Assembly (NCBI RefSeq): GCF_937873765.1
Contig: NZ_CALMZC010000056.1
Span: forward strand, 50,410-114,409
Length of the DNA stretch: 64,000 nucleotides
Source: an uncultured Thiothrix sp.
GTDB lineage: Bacteria; Pseudomonadota; Gammaproteobacteria; Thiotrichales; Thiotrichaceae
Direction: 5' to 3'
The position numbers and the translations under genes are program-made. Below the pieces are notes generated by a model. That model was not told the origin of the DNA, did no database searches, and was given only the letters and a program-made list of their open reading frames with translations. Shown here in pieces: positions 7,886-16,966 of this stretch (within the stretch, counting starts at the first letter, position 1; each line of letters opens with the position of its first letter).

Positions 7886-10264
7886 TCATTTATCTAGTAT
7901 AGCTGTCACTGAAGGTTCGACAGTACGTCTCCAGAAGCGTGCATACTGATTTCTATAAGAAAAAATTATCATTTCTTCTTGGCTTAGGTTTGGGAAATCA
8001 ACATAAATAGCCCCAACTTCGGCTGTGTTTAATAAGTCCACACCTAAGACTTGATAGCGCTCAAGTACCCGTGGATGCGGATGATTAAACCGATTTAAAT
8101 AGCCCGTACTGACTAAAGCTAACTTAGGTGCAACAGCTTGTAAAAATTGAGCAGACGATGAGGTCTTACTCCCATGATGTGGCATCAGCACCACATCAGC
8201 TTGTAAAGCTGCACCCATATTGATTAATCCTTGTTCGGTAGCCTTTTCAATATCCGATGGTAATAATAAAGCATGTTGAGCATTGCTCACCTTTAGCACA
8301 CAAGCCTGATTATTGGTTTTGGAATAGGCCAGTTTAGAATCGGGGCTTAAGACCTCAAACTTAACCTCATCCCAAATCCAAACCTGCCCTGCAGTGCATA
8401 AGGTTAAATTTGAGTTGATAGGCATTGGAAAATTCTTCAATTGACTAGTCGCAACTTGCGCTACCTGAAACTTAGCTAAGAGATAATCGGCACCACCACG
8501 ATGATCATTATCGCCATGCGAGACCATCAAGGTATCAATTTGCTGGATTTGCTGCGAATGCAACCAAGGTGCTACCACCATCTCGCCCATATCAAAACCA
8601 TAAGGGGATTTGGAACCTGTATCAAAAACTAAAACATGCTCAGCGGTTTGCACGACCGTAGCTAAACCCTGCCCCACATCTAGCACGGTCAAACGAAACT
8701 CACCAAGTTTAGGTTTACTCGGTTGCCAAATAACTAACGGCAATAGACAGACTAAACCAAGCCAACGACTCGGCAAGCCCCTTGGCAAGAGCATTAATAA
8801 AACACCCAACAAAGCTAGGACTAAGTAGTACCAAGGTAAATCTGGAAAATAGATCAGCGCATTGGGAAGTTGTGCTAAATACTCCAGCCCCCAAGCTAAA
8901 ATATCTAAAGCTTGTGCAGCCAACTGCCATAAGCTGCTGGCTAAAGCAAAAGACCAAGGCAAGCACAAAATCCCCAATAAAATCAGCGGTACGACCAGCA
9001 AAGTCACCCAAGGAATCGCCATTAAATTCGCAAGCGGTGAATACATCGGCAAGCTAGCAAAAAAGCCTATATTTAGGGGAATTAGGAAAATCGATAAGCT
9101 TAACTGTAAGCTAAATACTTTAACCCAAACTATCTTAGACTGATGTTGGCTTAGTAAAGCTAATAAAGCTACTGAGCCGAAGGATAGCCAAAAGCCAATC
9201 GACAAAGGTGCTAATGGATCAAGTATAAGCACGACGAATAAGGCTAAGGCGAAACTATTACTAAATGCTAAGCGTTGTTTAAATAGTAACCCAAGCATGA
9301 GAATCAGCACCATGACCAAGGAACGCTGAGTCGGAATATTGAAGCCAGCGAGTAAGGCATAGACTATTGCAAACCCCGCCCCTAAAACCCCACCCGCTAA
9401 ACGCACAGGCAGATATAAATAGAGCTGTGGAAATAGACGCCAAAGCAGCAGCATCGGCAACAAACCAAAACTTGCCACCATCGCAATATGCAAACCGGAA
9501 ATTGATAGCAAATGCGCAGTACCAGTAGCTTGTAGGATTTGCCATTGCTCCTTACTGATACCTGCAGTTGCAGAAACCGCTAAACCTTGAATTAAGCTAG
9601 TGCTGGGTTGCTCACCTAAGGCTTGACGAATGGCGTCACTAATGTATTCCCGAATAGAATCAATACTTAAAGACTTTGCTGCACTCAGGCGTAGGGATTG
9701 CTCTTGCCCGCGTACATAGCCGGTCGCGAGAATCCGTTCAGCAAACAACCAGCGCTCATAATCAAAGCCCCCCGGATTACTTAAACCATGGGGGCGCTTA
9801 GCGCGTATTACCCATTGCCAACGCTCGCCTGCTTTTAGTTCAGGTAAAACCTCTCCTTTTTGTGCATACCAAGTTAAACGCACTAAACCAGTGAATGCAG
9901 GGTTTAGGTTAGTATAACCATCTACCGCCAAAACTTGCTCCACATGGAAAAGAAAGCTGTAACCGGTCGTTAGCCGTTCAGGTAGATCCCGTATACTACC
10001 GATGAGGTGTATATCCTTTCCTTCTAGAGCCTGTGGTAATTGACCTTGCAAGGCGGTATTCGCGCTCCAACAAGCATAAGAAAAACTTAGAAAAAAGCAG
10101 ATTATGTAGAGTAAGTACTTGCGCCTAAAGGGCACTAGACCTAATAATCCTGAGATTAAAATCGAGATGGTCACAATGAGGAGGCACCAGCTCTGATCGG
10201 GTAGCTGAGTGAACCAAACTAATGCACAAATGCCTAAGAGGCTACTTATTGCCAGTCCGCGCAT
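7886..10264 (-). CDS. comEC: ComEC/Rec2 DNA-uptake channel protein
   Basis: 792 aa, the usual length. The inner-membrane protein imports single-stranded DNA during natural transformation. Visible in order: an N-terminal membrane segment cluster, the DUF4131/OB-like part, the polytopic Competence domain (SISGLHIAMVASFG, then many hydrophobic helices to about residue 510), and a C-terminal metallo-beta-lactamase domain with LDVGQGLATVV, VSHGDNDHRGGADYLL and MPHHGSKTS. The extended HxDxDH motif suggests an active nuclease-like domain. ATG 10264. It is divergent from the DUF2062 gene and not in an operon with other competence genes. Confidence 0.95.
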   Translation of the reverse strand: MRGLAISSLLGICALVWFTQLPDQSWCLLIVTISILISGLLGLVPFRRKYLLYIICFFLSFSYACWSANTALQGQLPQALEGKDIHLIGSIRDLPERLTTGYSFLFHVEQVLAVDGYTNLNPAFTGLVRLTWYAQKGEVLPELKAGERWQWVIRAKRPHGLSNPGGFDYERWLFAERILATGYVRGQEQSLRLSAAKSLSIDSIREYISDAIRQALGEQPSTSLIQGLAVSATAGISKEQWQILQATGTAHLLSISGLHIAMVASFGLLPMLLLWRLFPQLYLYLPVRLAGGVLGAGFAIVYALLAGFNIPTQRSLVMVLILMLGLLFKQRLAFSNSFALALFVVLILDPLAPLSIGFWLSFGSVALLALLSQHQSKIVWVKVFSLQLSLSIFLIPLNIGFFASLPMYSPLANLMAIPWVTLLVVPLILLGILCLPWSFALASSLWQLAAQALDILAWGLEYLAQLPNALIYFPDLPWYYLVLALLGVLLMLLPRGLPSRWLGLVCLLPLVIWQPSKPKLGEFRLTVLDVGQGLATVVQTAEHVLVFDTGSKSPYGFDMGEMVVAPWLHSQQIQQIDTLMVSHGDNDHRGGADYLLAKFQVAQVATSQLKNFPMPINSNLTLCTAGQVWIWDEVKFEVLSPDSKLAYSKTNNQACVLKVSNAQHALLLPSDIEKATEQGLINMGAALQADVVLMPHHGSKTSSSAQFLQAVAPKLALVSTGYLNRFNHPHPRVLERYQVLGVDLLNTAEVGAIYVDFPNLSQEEMIIFSYRNQYARFWRRTVEPSVTAILDK

Positions 10265-10316
10265 GTTGCAACAATCAAGGAAGATCCTTTTATTTTTATT
10301 GGTTAGTAATTAAATA

Positions 10317-10922
10317 ATGCCAAAGCGTTTATTTAAAAAGTTTTCGCCGCACCCAGATACGATTACGCAAAACAAATACATGCGTTATTTGGGTAGTTCT
10401 TTGTTTTTGCCTGCTCTTTGGCATTTCAATCGGCATAGTGTAGCCAAAGCTTTTGCAATTGGCCTAGCTTGCATGTGGATTCCGTTTCCGGGTCAATCCA
10501 TTTTTGCAGCAGCCCTAGCAATTTTGTTTCGTGCCAATATTCCTATGTCAGTGGCACTAGTCTTCGTTACTAATCCAGTCACTGGCCCCCCCATGTTTTA
10601 TGGTGCTTATGTTGTGGGTGCGCGTTTGCTAGATCAGCCGCAAATTCCTCATTTTGAGATGAATATCGAATGGCTAGAGCAAACGCTCGGGCAAATCTGG
10701 GAACCTATGGTAGTGGGTTGTCTAGTAGTGGCGGTAGTTTCGGCGCTAATTGGCTATTACGGTATCCAGTTTTTTTGGCGCTTTCATGTAAATCAAAAGC
10801 TTAGAGACCGACGTGATCGTCAAGAAAATGGTAGTTTGAAAGCCCAAACACTGATCACTCCCTCCCTCAACTCAGATAGCAATACACTAGCTGCGAAAAT
10901 GAAAGATGAGCAGCGCTCTTAG
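10317..10922 (+). CDS. DUF2062 membrane protein
   Basis: 201 aa with the DUF2062 signature: the basic N terminus MPKRLFKKFSPHPDT, then hydrophobic segments around residues 40-60 (AFAIGLACMWIPFPGQSIFAAALAI) and 75-100 (NPVTGPPMFYGAYVVG), and a third near 135-155. The tail is polar. DUF2062 proteins are small inner-membrane proteins of unknown role, sometimes fused to glycosyltransferases. In gammaproteobacteria the gene is often near comEC and lolCDE, exactly as here. It is divergent from comEC with 52 bases between, so promoters overlap. Confidence 0.85.
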   Translation: MPKRLFKKFSPHPDTITQNKYMRYLGSSLFLPALWHFNRHSVAKAFAIGLACMWIPFPGQSIFAAALAILFRANIPMSVALVFVTNPVTGPPMFYGAYVVGARLLDQPQIPHFEMNIEWLEQTLGQIWEPMVVGCLVVAVVSALIGYYGIQFFWRFHVNQKLRDRRDRQENGSLKAQTLITPSLNSDSNTLAAKMKDEQRS

Positions 10923-10946
10923 CTCTAAGACACTGTTGAAAGAAAC

Positions 10947-11642
10947 CTAGGCTGCTTGCAAGCGGCCTTCCACTAAACGATAGACTGAGTCCATGCGCCG
11001 CGCTAAGCTCAAATCATGGGTAACAATCACGAAGGCGGTTTGTAGAGCCTCATTTAGATTTTGCATCTGCTCAAATACTTGCTCAGCGGTATTCTGATCT
11101 AAATTCCCAGTTGGCTCATCCGCTAACACCGCATGTGGACGTGTCACCAAAGCACGTGCAATCGCAGCTCGCTGCCGCTCACCTCCGGATAACTGCCCAG
11201 GTTTATGCCCTAAACGCTTACCTAAACCGACTTTACTTAGCATATCTTCGGCTTGTTCAGTAGCCTCTTTAACTTTCACACCACGAATTAATAAAGGCAT
11301 AGCGACATTTTCTAAAGCCGTAAACTCTGGCAGCAAATGGTGAAACTGATAAATAAAGCCTAAAGACTGATTGCGCAACAGACCACGATCTTTGTCTGAA
11401 AGCTGTTCCATACGTTTGCCCATAACCTCGACATGCCCAGAGCTAGGCAAATCTAAGCCACCTAATAAATGTAACAAGGTGCTCTTACCGCTACCTGAGC
11501 TACCGACGATTGCAATTCGATCTCCAGCACGCACAGTTAAATTAATACCACTTAGAACCGACACATCCAACTGGCCTTCTTGGAAGCGCTTACTCAAATC
11601 TTGGCAGTTGATAACAGTGGTGGGGGAAATAGCATTATTCAT
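10947..11642 (-). CDS. lolD: Lipoprotein-releasing ABC transporter ATPase LolD
   Basis: 231 aa from ATG 11642. It powers extraction of outer-membrane lipoproteins from the inner membrane by the LolCDE complex. Walker [11 protein letters not shown]-loop [12 protein letters not shown] (the FIYQ-HLLPEF segment is characteristic of LolD), signature LSGGERQR, Walker [12 protein letters not shown] and the H-loop THD are all present. The start codon lies inside the last codons of the preceding gene (ATGAATAA overlap, 8 bases), giving translational coupling. A start at 11705 would add 21 residues overlapping the upstream gene and is unlikely. Confidence 0.94.
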   Translation of the reverse strand: MNNAISPTTVINCQDLSKRFQEGQLDVSVLSGINLTVRAGDRIAIVGSSGSGKSTLLHLLGGLDLPSSGHVEVMGKRMEQLSDKDRGLLRNQSLGFIYQFHHLLPEFTALENVAMPLLIRGVKVKEATEQAEDMLSKVGLGKRLGHKPGQLSGGERQRAAIARALVTRPHAVLADEPTGNLDQNTAEQVFEQMQNLNEALQTAFVIVTHDLSLARRMDSVYRLVEGRLQAA

Positions 11643-12909
11643 AACGTAAAGCCTCAGCTGGCTGCACTTTAGAAGCACGCCAAGCTGGATAAAGCGTGGC
11701 AACAATCGCCATTAATAAGGAGGAAATTGCAATCACAATCACATCTGCCGGATTCACTTTAGATTGCAACTCACTAATCTGATAAGCCTCAGCCGAGATA
11801 AAATGCGTATCTAATAGACGCTCTAACCAAGGCACAATCGTCTCTAAATGACTCGCTAGCAACACACCCAGCACGACACCTAAAAGCGTTCCGATGAAGC
11901 CAATCAAGCTACCTTGCACCATAAATACCCCCATAATACGTGCAGGTGACAAGCCTAAGGTACGCAAAATAGCGATATTTGCCTCTTTATCAGTAACGAC
12001 CATCACTAAGGTGGAGACTAAATTAAAGGCAGCGACTGCAATAATCAGCATGAGGATAATAAACATCACGCTCTTTTGAATCTGTAAAGCTTTAAAAAAA
12101 TTACCTTGCTGACTAGTCCAATCGCCGACCCATAAATTCGGATATTCTGGTAGAAGACGATTATAAATATCATCTGCCACCTTAGGTGCACGCCAAGCAT
12201 CCCCTAAGCGTAAGCGCAAGCCGGTAATATTCTCACCCATACCTAAGGCTTGTTGGGCATCTTTTAAATTCACATAGGCAAAACCAGTATCATAATTTTG
12301 CATATCAACCCGAAAAATCGCTTTAACGGTGAAACGCTGCAAAACCGGTAGCTCACTGGTATCTAAAATATCTTCCGTTGGACTAATTAAAGTGAGCGCA
12401 TCACCTAGCTCGACTTTCAGCTCTTTGGCTAGCCCAGCACCAATTGCAATTCCATTGCTGCCTGCAACTAAGGCTTGCATATCACCTTTTTCGACATGCT
12501 TAAATACATCAGCGACTTGGCTTTCTTGCTCTGGCTCAATCGCTTGAAGTAGGACACCACGTGCCTCATCACCTTGATTGAGCATGACTGGTTTTTCAAT
12601 AAAAGCCGAAATTGCTTTTACATAAGGATAAGTTTGGATAGTAGAACGTAAGGCTGGTGCTTCAATACTATCTAGTTGCGCATCATTTTGAGAAGAAATG
12701 GTTACATGTGCCAACATCCCCAACATGCGATCCCGCAAGGTCACTTCAAAACCGTTCATCACCGACAACACGGTGATCAAAACCAATACGCCAATCGCGA
12801 TGCCCAACATGGAGGCCAGTGAAATAAAGGAAACAAAATGGTTTTGGCGGCGCGCACGCGTATAACGTAAGCCAATAAATAGCTCTAGCGGCAAAAACGG
12901 CTTACTCAT
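11635..12909 (-). CDS. lolE: LolC/LolE family lipoprotein-releasing permease (second copy)
   Basis: 424 aa from ATG 12909. An N-terminal transmembrane helix ([20 protein letters not shown]) is followed by a large periplasmic MacB-like domain (about 50-270) and three C-terminal helices of the FtsX type, with the conserved [21 protein letters not shown]. It pairs with LolD and the upstream paralogue to release lipoproteins to LolA. The ATG overlaps the upstream stop (ATGAGTAA). Which paralogue equals E. coli LolC and which LolE cannot be fixed by eye; the lolE label here is provisional. Confidence 0.9.
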   Translation of the reverse strand: MSKPFLPLELFIGLRYTRARRQNHFVSFISLASMLGIAIGVLVLITVLSVMNGFEVTLRDRMLGMLAHVTISSQNDAQLDSIEAPALRSTIQTYPYVKAISAFIEKPVMLNQGDEARGVLLQAIEPEQESQVADVFKHVEKGDMQALVAGSNGIAIGAGLAKELKVELGDALTLISPTEDILDTSELPVLQRFTVKAIFRVDMQNYDTGFAYVNLKDAQQALGMGENITGLRLRLGDAWRAPKVADDIYNRLLPEYPNLWVGDWTSQQGNFFKALQIQKSVMFIILMLIIAVAAFNLVSTLVMVVTDKEANIAILRTLGLSPARIMGVFMVQGSLIGFIGTLLGVVLGVLLASHLETIVPWLERLLDTHFISAEAYQISELQSKVNPADVIVIAISSLLMAIVATLYPAWRASKVQPAEALRYE

Positions 12910-14149
12910 AACGTAAGGACTCCGCAGGCTGTACCGCTGCAGCACGACGTGCTGGATAAATGGTGGCTAACACTGAAAAGACTAAAGCGGCGGCGGCAAT
13001 CCACCACACATCGCTCCAATGCAAATCGGAGGGCACTTCACTGATATAGAAAATATCGGCTGGAAAGACTTTAAAACCAAACGTATTTTCGAGGGCAGGA
13101 ACAATCGTTTCAATATTTAAGGACAATAAAACACCTAAGACTACCCCCACCAAAGTCCCGAAAATCCCAATAATACTGCCTTGAATCATAAAGATACGCA
13201 TCACCCGATTCGGTTCCAGCCCAAAGGTGCGCAAGATAGCAATATCCGCTTGCTTATCATTCACCGCCATGACTAAAGAAGCGACCAAATTAAACAAAGC
13301 TACAGCGACTACTAAGAATAAAATCAAAGTCATGGCAATTTTTTCAGTTTTAACCGCACGGAAGAAATTGCCGTGCTCCTTACTCCAATCAGCGACCTCA
13401 AATTGATTACCCAGCTTGGTCTGCAATTCATGAGCCAGTGGCTGAGCTGCAAATAAATCATCGAGTTTTAAACGAATCCCGCTGACCTGTCCCGGCATCT
13501 TGAATAAACGCTCAGCATCCTCCAGATGCACAAATGCTGTCATCTTATCGAATTCCTGCATGCCGAACTGGTGAATGCCAATCACCGTAAAGCGCCGTAA
13601 ACGCGGCAATACGCCAGCCGGTGTCACTTGTACTTGGGGAACCACTACAGTGACTTTATCGCCTGGTACTACTTGCAAAGCATTGGCTAGCCCTGCTCCT
13701 AAAATGATTCCATAAGAACGCGGCTTTAAATCCTTAAAGCTACTCTCTAATAGAGAGAATCCTTGTTCATTCACCTGATCCTGATAATCTGGATGAATAC
13801 CCTGTAAAAGCGTGCCCCGTAACAGATTGCTATTAGCAATCATGACTTGTTTTTGCACATAAGGGGCTGCTCCCAACACATGCGGCTCTTTGACCAGCTT
13901 TTCATAATTTGGCATCCAGTCAGAAAGCTTGCCATCTGTCCCAGAAACAGTGACATGCGCGACCACCCCCAGTATTCTGCTTCTGAGTTCTTTCTCAAAT
14001 CCGTTCATAATAGACAGAATAGTGATCAGCACCATCACCCCAAGCATGATGCCGAGCATGGATGCAAAGGAAATGAATGAAATAAAACGGTTACGCCGCC
14101 GTGAGTGTGTATAGCGCTGCCCGATGAATAATTCTAATGGTCTAAACAT
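12902..14149 (-). CDS. lolC: LolC/LolE family lipoprotein-releasing permease (first copy)
   Basis: 415 aa from ATG 14149 (MFRPLELFIGQRYTHSRRRNRF). Its layout matches the next gene: one N-terminal helix (SFASMLGIMLGVMVLITILS), a periplasmic domain and three C-terminal FtsX helices with AILRTFGLEPNRVMRIFMIQGS. The two permeases are clearly paralogous (shared LFIGx[19 protein letters not shown] and [18 protein letters not shown] tails). It is first in a tightly overlapping permease-permease-LolD operon, an order unlike the E. coli lolC-lolD-lolE arrangement. An in-frame start at 14209 would put 20 unconserved residues in front of the family N terminus. Confidence 0.9.
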   Translation of the reverse strand: MFRPLELFIGQRYTHSRRRNRFISFISFASMLGIMLGVMVLITILSIMNGFEKELRSRILGVVAHVTVSGTDGKLSDWMPNYEKLVKEPHVLGAAPYVQKQVMIANSNLLRGTLLQGIHPDYQDQVNEQGFSLLESSFKDLKPRSYGIILGAGLANALQVVPGDKVTVVVPQVQVTPAGVLPRLRRFTVIGIHQFGMQEFDKMTAFVHLEDAERLFKMPGQVSGIRLKLDDLFAAQPLAHELQTKLGNQFEVADWSKEHGNFFRAVKTEKIAMTLILFLVVAVALFNLVASLVMAVNDKQADIAILRTFGLEPNRVMRIFMIQGSIIGIFGTLVGVVLGVLLSLNIETIVPALENTFGFKVFPADIFYISEVPSDLHWSDVWWIAAAALVFSVLATIYPARRAAAVQPAESLRYE

Positions 14150-14232
14150 GGGTGGCGATTGTACCGTTTGAACCACAAAATCACAGCTTAATTTGCTGTA
14201 ATAAAACAAGTATCGACGTTTTGGAGTACGTT

Positions 14233-14547
14233 ATGAAAACCCCAACATGGCTCTTATCGTGTGCGCTTTGTTTACCACTTGCCCTGAGTAGTTCTTTACC
14301 CCAAGTGGCTTATGCAGAACGAGGCGCTGAGCCATCTGCCTTACAACACAGTGTTTATAAGCGCACTGCCTATCCACGCCGTGGTGCAAGTATGCAACAA
14401 GTCCGTAAACGCTTTGGTAAACCGCATTCGGTGAAAGTCTCTCAAGGCAAAGTTAAACAGAAATGGCCAAAAATTACTGCTTGGGATTACGGTAGTTATA
14501 CCGTCTATTTTGAACGAAGTCGTGTATTGCACACAGTGATCCATTAG
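14233..14547 (+). CDS. Small exported BamE/SmpA-like protein
   Basis: 104 aa from ATG 14233. It has a clear signal peptide (KTPTWLLSCALCLPLALSSS, cleavage near AYA). The mature part shows the pattern RGASMQQVRKRFG, then WDYGSYTVYFE and HTVIH. This resembles a widespread small gammaproteobacterial family, sometimes mislabelled phosphodiesterase, with a SmpA/OmlA-type fold (GMSMxQVxxxFGxP then WDYxxFxVYFE). There is no lipobox, so it is probably soluble in the periplasm. Function is unknown. It is divergent from the lol operon. Confidence 0.75.
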   Translation: MKTPTWLLSCALCLPLALSSSLPQVAYAERGAEPSALQHSVYKRTAYPRRGASMQQVRKRFGKPHSVKVSQGKVKQKWPKITAWDYGSYTVYFERSRVLHTVIH

Positions 14548-14636
14548 CTTAAATCCCTAACTAGCAAACAGCAAACTGATCCGGGCAAGCTATACTCAAT
14601 GCATACTATAACAACCTCAAATGAAGGACTTGCCCA

Positions 14637-16235
14637 ATGGATAGAGAAGCTGAGATCAATGCCCGCCTAGACGCCTTTAATCGTAATCCAGTAGCTTTCA
14701 TGAATGAAAAACCTACTAAATACGATACTAATGGCCACCCAGTGGCTGGGGTGAGTTTATTTAGTGCAAGCACCATTACTAATCGCCGCTTTGTGGAAGC
14801 TCGCGATATTGCACGGCAACGAGCTTTAGCAGTTGGTTCACATGGCACTGCCCGTGCGGCAGCTGCTGCAAACGATAACGCCGCTAATTTAGTCGATGCT
14901 TTACGTTATAACAAATTACACGATATGGAAAACGCACGGCTTACACAGGCTAAGCTAGCAGAATCACCGTGGTCAGATGATTATTGGGGTTTGTATAAAG
15001 GTGAGTTAGGTGCACGCTATGCAGATCCTAGCTTCCCAAATAGCGATAATTGGCAACAAAACTGGAATTATATCGTCGCGAATCCTGCTGCTGCGATTGT
15101 AAAAAGCCGTAGTGCCTCACGCATTAATCGGCTTGCACCCTCAGAAAAATACGATGCGATTCTGGGGGATAATAATAGCACCTTGACTAAGCGCATGTGG
15201 GCTGATGGCAAAAGCTTTTATGATGCGACCGGCTCCGTCGAAACGTGGATGGGTATTTGTCATGGCTGGTCACCCGCTGCATACATGTTAGCACGCCCTC
15301 GGCGTTCGGTTACTGTGGTTACACCGGACAATATTCCGATTAAATTTTTCCCCTCCGATATTAAAGCCCTATCATCTCTTTTGTGGGCGAATATGCCAGC
15401 ACGCACACGCTTTATTGGCGGGCGTTGCAATGACAAAAATCCTGCGATGGATCAAAGCACGGGGCGGGTCGTATCTGCACAATGCTTTGACACTAACCCC
15501 GGTACTTGGCACTTAGCCGTCGTCAATCAGATTGGGGCTGCAAAGCGCAGTATGGTTTTTGATGTTACCTTTGATTATGAGGTCTGGAATCAGCCAGTGT
15601 ATGGTTATAGCTATACTTATTTCAATCCACAAACCCGCAAAGCCACGAGTACCTTAGCTCAGGCCAAAGTAGCCATCAGTGCTTACACCAATGACAAATT
15701 CAAACGCTTCCGCAGCCCAATCGCTCGTTCAGTCGTCGGTGTGTCTATGCTGGTGTCTTATGTAGTAGAAACCAACCCAAGCCAACGTGAAGACGATAGC
15801 CCTGCTTATGACTCCATCCAGCAGGTGGCTTATGAGTATGATTTAGAGTTGGATGCTAATGATGTGATTATTGGTGGTGAATGGTATCGCAATGAACACC
15901 CCGACTTTTTGTGGACACCCACTAAAAGCATTCCAGCACAAACTCGCTATGAATCCGTGGCTACTGGTACTTGGGATGATATTCGCCGTGCAATGCCAGT
16001 CAGTTGGCGCACTGCAGGAATTCAAGCAGCGACTAATGACTACTCACCTTTAGCAAAAGTGGTGGAACGCTTAATTGCCTTTTCTAATGGAGGTGTACGT
16101 TCAACGACTGGAGTAGGACTTACACCTACTCCCCCAACACCCAGTAATCCGAGCACTACACCTAGTACGTCAACTAGTTCAACTAGCGCCAGCTCGCGTA
16201 TCGGTGAATGGTTTAATCGGGTTTTAGGACGTTAG
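14637..16235 (+). CDS. Transglutaminase-elicitor (GP42 / Pep-13) family protein
   Basis: 532 aa; ATG 14637 has an AAGGA site 9 bases upstream. The central region matches the oomycete GP42 transglutaminase elicitor family: GICHGWSPAAYM with the presumed catalytic Cys at 208, TWHLAVVN with His 292, and VFDVTFDYEVWNQPVYGYSY, where residues 316-321 (VWNQPV) reproduce the start of the Pep-13 motif (VWNQPVRGFKVYE) of Phytophthora. Family enzymes crosslink Gln to Lys; bacterial relatives are known from marine Vibrio. No N-terminal signal peptide is visible. The C terminus has a Pro/Ser/Thr-rich linker (about 495-520) and a short terminal helix, suggesting an extracytoplasmic or non-classical destination. 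It stands alone. Confidence 0.8.
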   Translation: MDREAEINARLDAFNRNPVAFMNEKPTKYDTNGHPVAGVSLFSASTITNRRFVEARDIARQRALAVGSHGTARAAAAANDNAANLVDALRYNKLHDMENARLTQAKLAESPWSDDYWGLYKGELGARYADPSFPNSDNWQQNWNYIVANPAAAIVKSRSASRINRLAPSEKYDAILGDNNSTLTKRMWADGKSFYDATGSVETWMGICHGWSPAAYMLARPRRSVTVVTPDNIPIKFFPSDIKALSSLLWANMPARTRFIGGRCNDKNPAMDQSTGRVVSAQCFDTNPGTWHLAVVNQIGAAKRSMVFDVTFDYEVWNQPVYGYSYTYFNPQTRKATSTLAQAKVAISAYTNDKFKRFRSPIARSVVGVSMLVSYVVETNPSQREDDSPAYDSIQQVAYEYDLELDANDVIIGGEWYRNEHPDFLWTPTKSIPAQTRYESVATGTWDDIRRAMPVSWRTAGIQAATNDYSPLAKVVERLIAFSNGGVRSTTGVGLTPTPPTPSNPSTTPSTSTSSTSASSRIGEWFNRVLGR

Positions 16236-16244
16236 ACAGAAAGC

Positions 16245-16279
16245 TAAAAAGCGGGGCTGATGTTTGCGACAACCCCGCT
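16245..16279 (-). terminator. Rho-independent terminator of the Rrf2 gene
   Basis: Read on the minus strand, AGCGGGG and CCCCGCT (16250-16256 and 16273-16279) form a GC-rich 7-bp stem followed by TTTTTAGC. It serves the Rrf2 gene and may also halt the converging transglutaminase transcript. Confidence 0.75.
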
Positions 16280-16344
16280 CGACATAAGCTGCCAGTAGCG
16301 ATTGGAGGAGGAGTCAGGCAGCTGAGAGTGAACTTCTAATCAGC

Positions 16345-16836
16345 CTAAGCACCGGCTGGCTGAGGCATCAAACCGCCACGCGCTGGAAACATACGAGCAA
16401 TCAAGCTTGCCGTAGTACCGGGGCGATAAGCTGTTTCTTGCTTTTTATGCTTATAGGTTAAGCTTTCTAGGGTAATCCCTTCTAAAAACTCCGCCACTCG
16501 CTCATCTAACCCCACTAGCATGGCATCAATATTCGCTTGATTGGAACAGGCCGCTGCATCGCGATCCTCCGTATCCCCATGCGTTTCAATCGCCCGTACA
16601 ATATCGGCAATCGAAATCCGCCCGGCTGGACGCCCTAAACGATACCCACCGCCCGGGCCGCGAATCCCTTCAACAAGTCCTGCATGGCGTAAGCTATAAA
16701 ATAGTTGTTCCATATATGACAAGGAAATACCTTGTTCTTTGGCGAGATTGCTTAAACGTAGTACCTTGCGATCGTTATGTAATGCCAACGCCAGCATCGC
16801 CATCACTGCACGTTGGCTTTGTGTTGTCAGTTTCAT
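16345..16836 (-). CDS. Rrf2 family regulator, IscR-like but without the three cluster cysteines
   Basis: 163 aa. The winged-helix half is close to IscR: MKLTTQSQRAVMAMLALAL, QGISLSYMEQLF (Glu43 conserved) and VEGIRGPGGGYRLGR. IscR binds a [2Fe-2S] cluster with three cysteines near 92, 98 and 104. Here the equivalent loop is GDTEDRDAAACSNQANIDAM with a single Cys (97), the only Cys in the protein. It therefore either binds a cluster differently or senses something else. No isc or suf genes are nearby. ATG 16836 has an AGGAGA site. Upstream DNA has CTTAAG twice around a TATACT-like -10, possibly autoregulatory. Confidence 0.85.
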   Translation of the reverse strand: MKLTTQSQRAVMAMLALALHNDRKVLRLSNLAKEQGISLSYMEQLFYSLRHAGLVEGIRGPGGGYRLGRPAGRISIADIVRAIETHGDTEDRDAAACSNQANIDAMLVGLDERVAEFLEGITLESLTYKHKKQETAYRPGTTASLIARMFPARGGLMPQPAGA

Positions 16837-16925
16837 TGGCCGTCTCCTATATAACGGTTTACTTAAGGTATGGAGAGAGTATATAAAAGAATAATCTTAA
16901 GAAAAATTCGAATTTTAAATATATT

Positions 16926-16946
16926 CACTTCGTTAAAAACGAAGTG
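16926..16946. promoter_or_regulatory. 9-bp perfect inverted repeat before the NhaR-like gene
   Basis: CACTTCGTT-AAA-AACGAAGTG ends 20 bases before the ATG of the LysR gene at 16967. It may be an operator between the two divergent regulators or a leader hairpin in the nhaR-like mRNA. No T-run follows. Confidence 0.5.
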
Positions 16947-16966
16947 TTTAACGGAACTTTAAGCCT

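Noticed and set aside
8610..9143. Several plus-strand and minus-strand frames of 70-100 codons inside comEC
   Set aside because: They are shadows of the comEC frame; none has a ribosome site or a recognisable product, and the ComEC reading is continuous with clear motifs.
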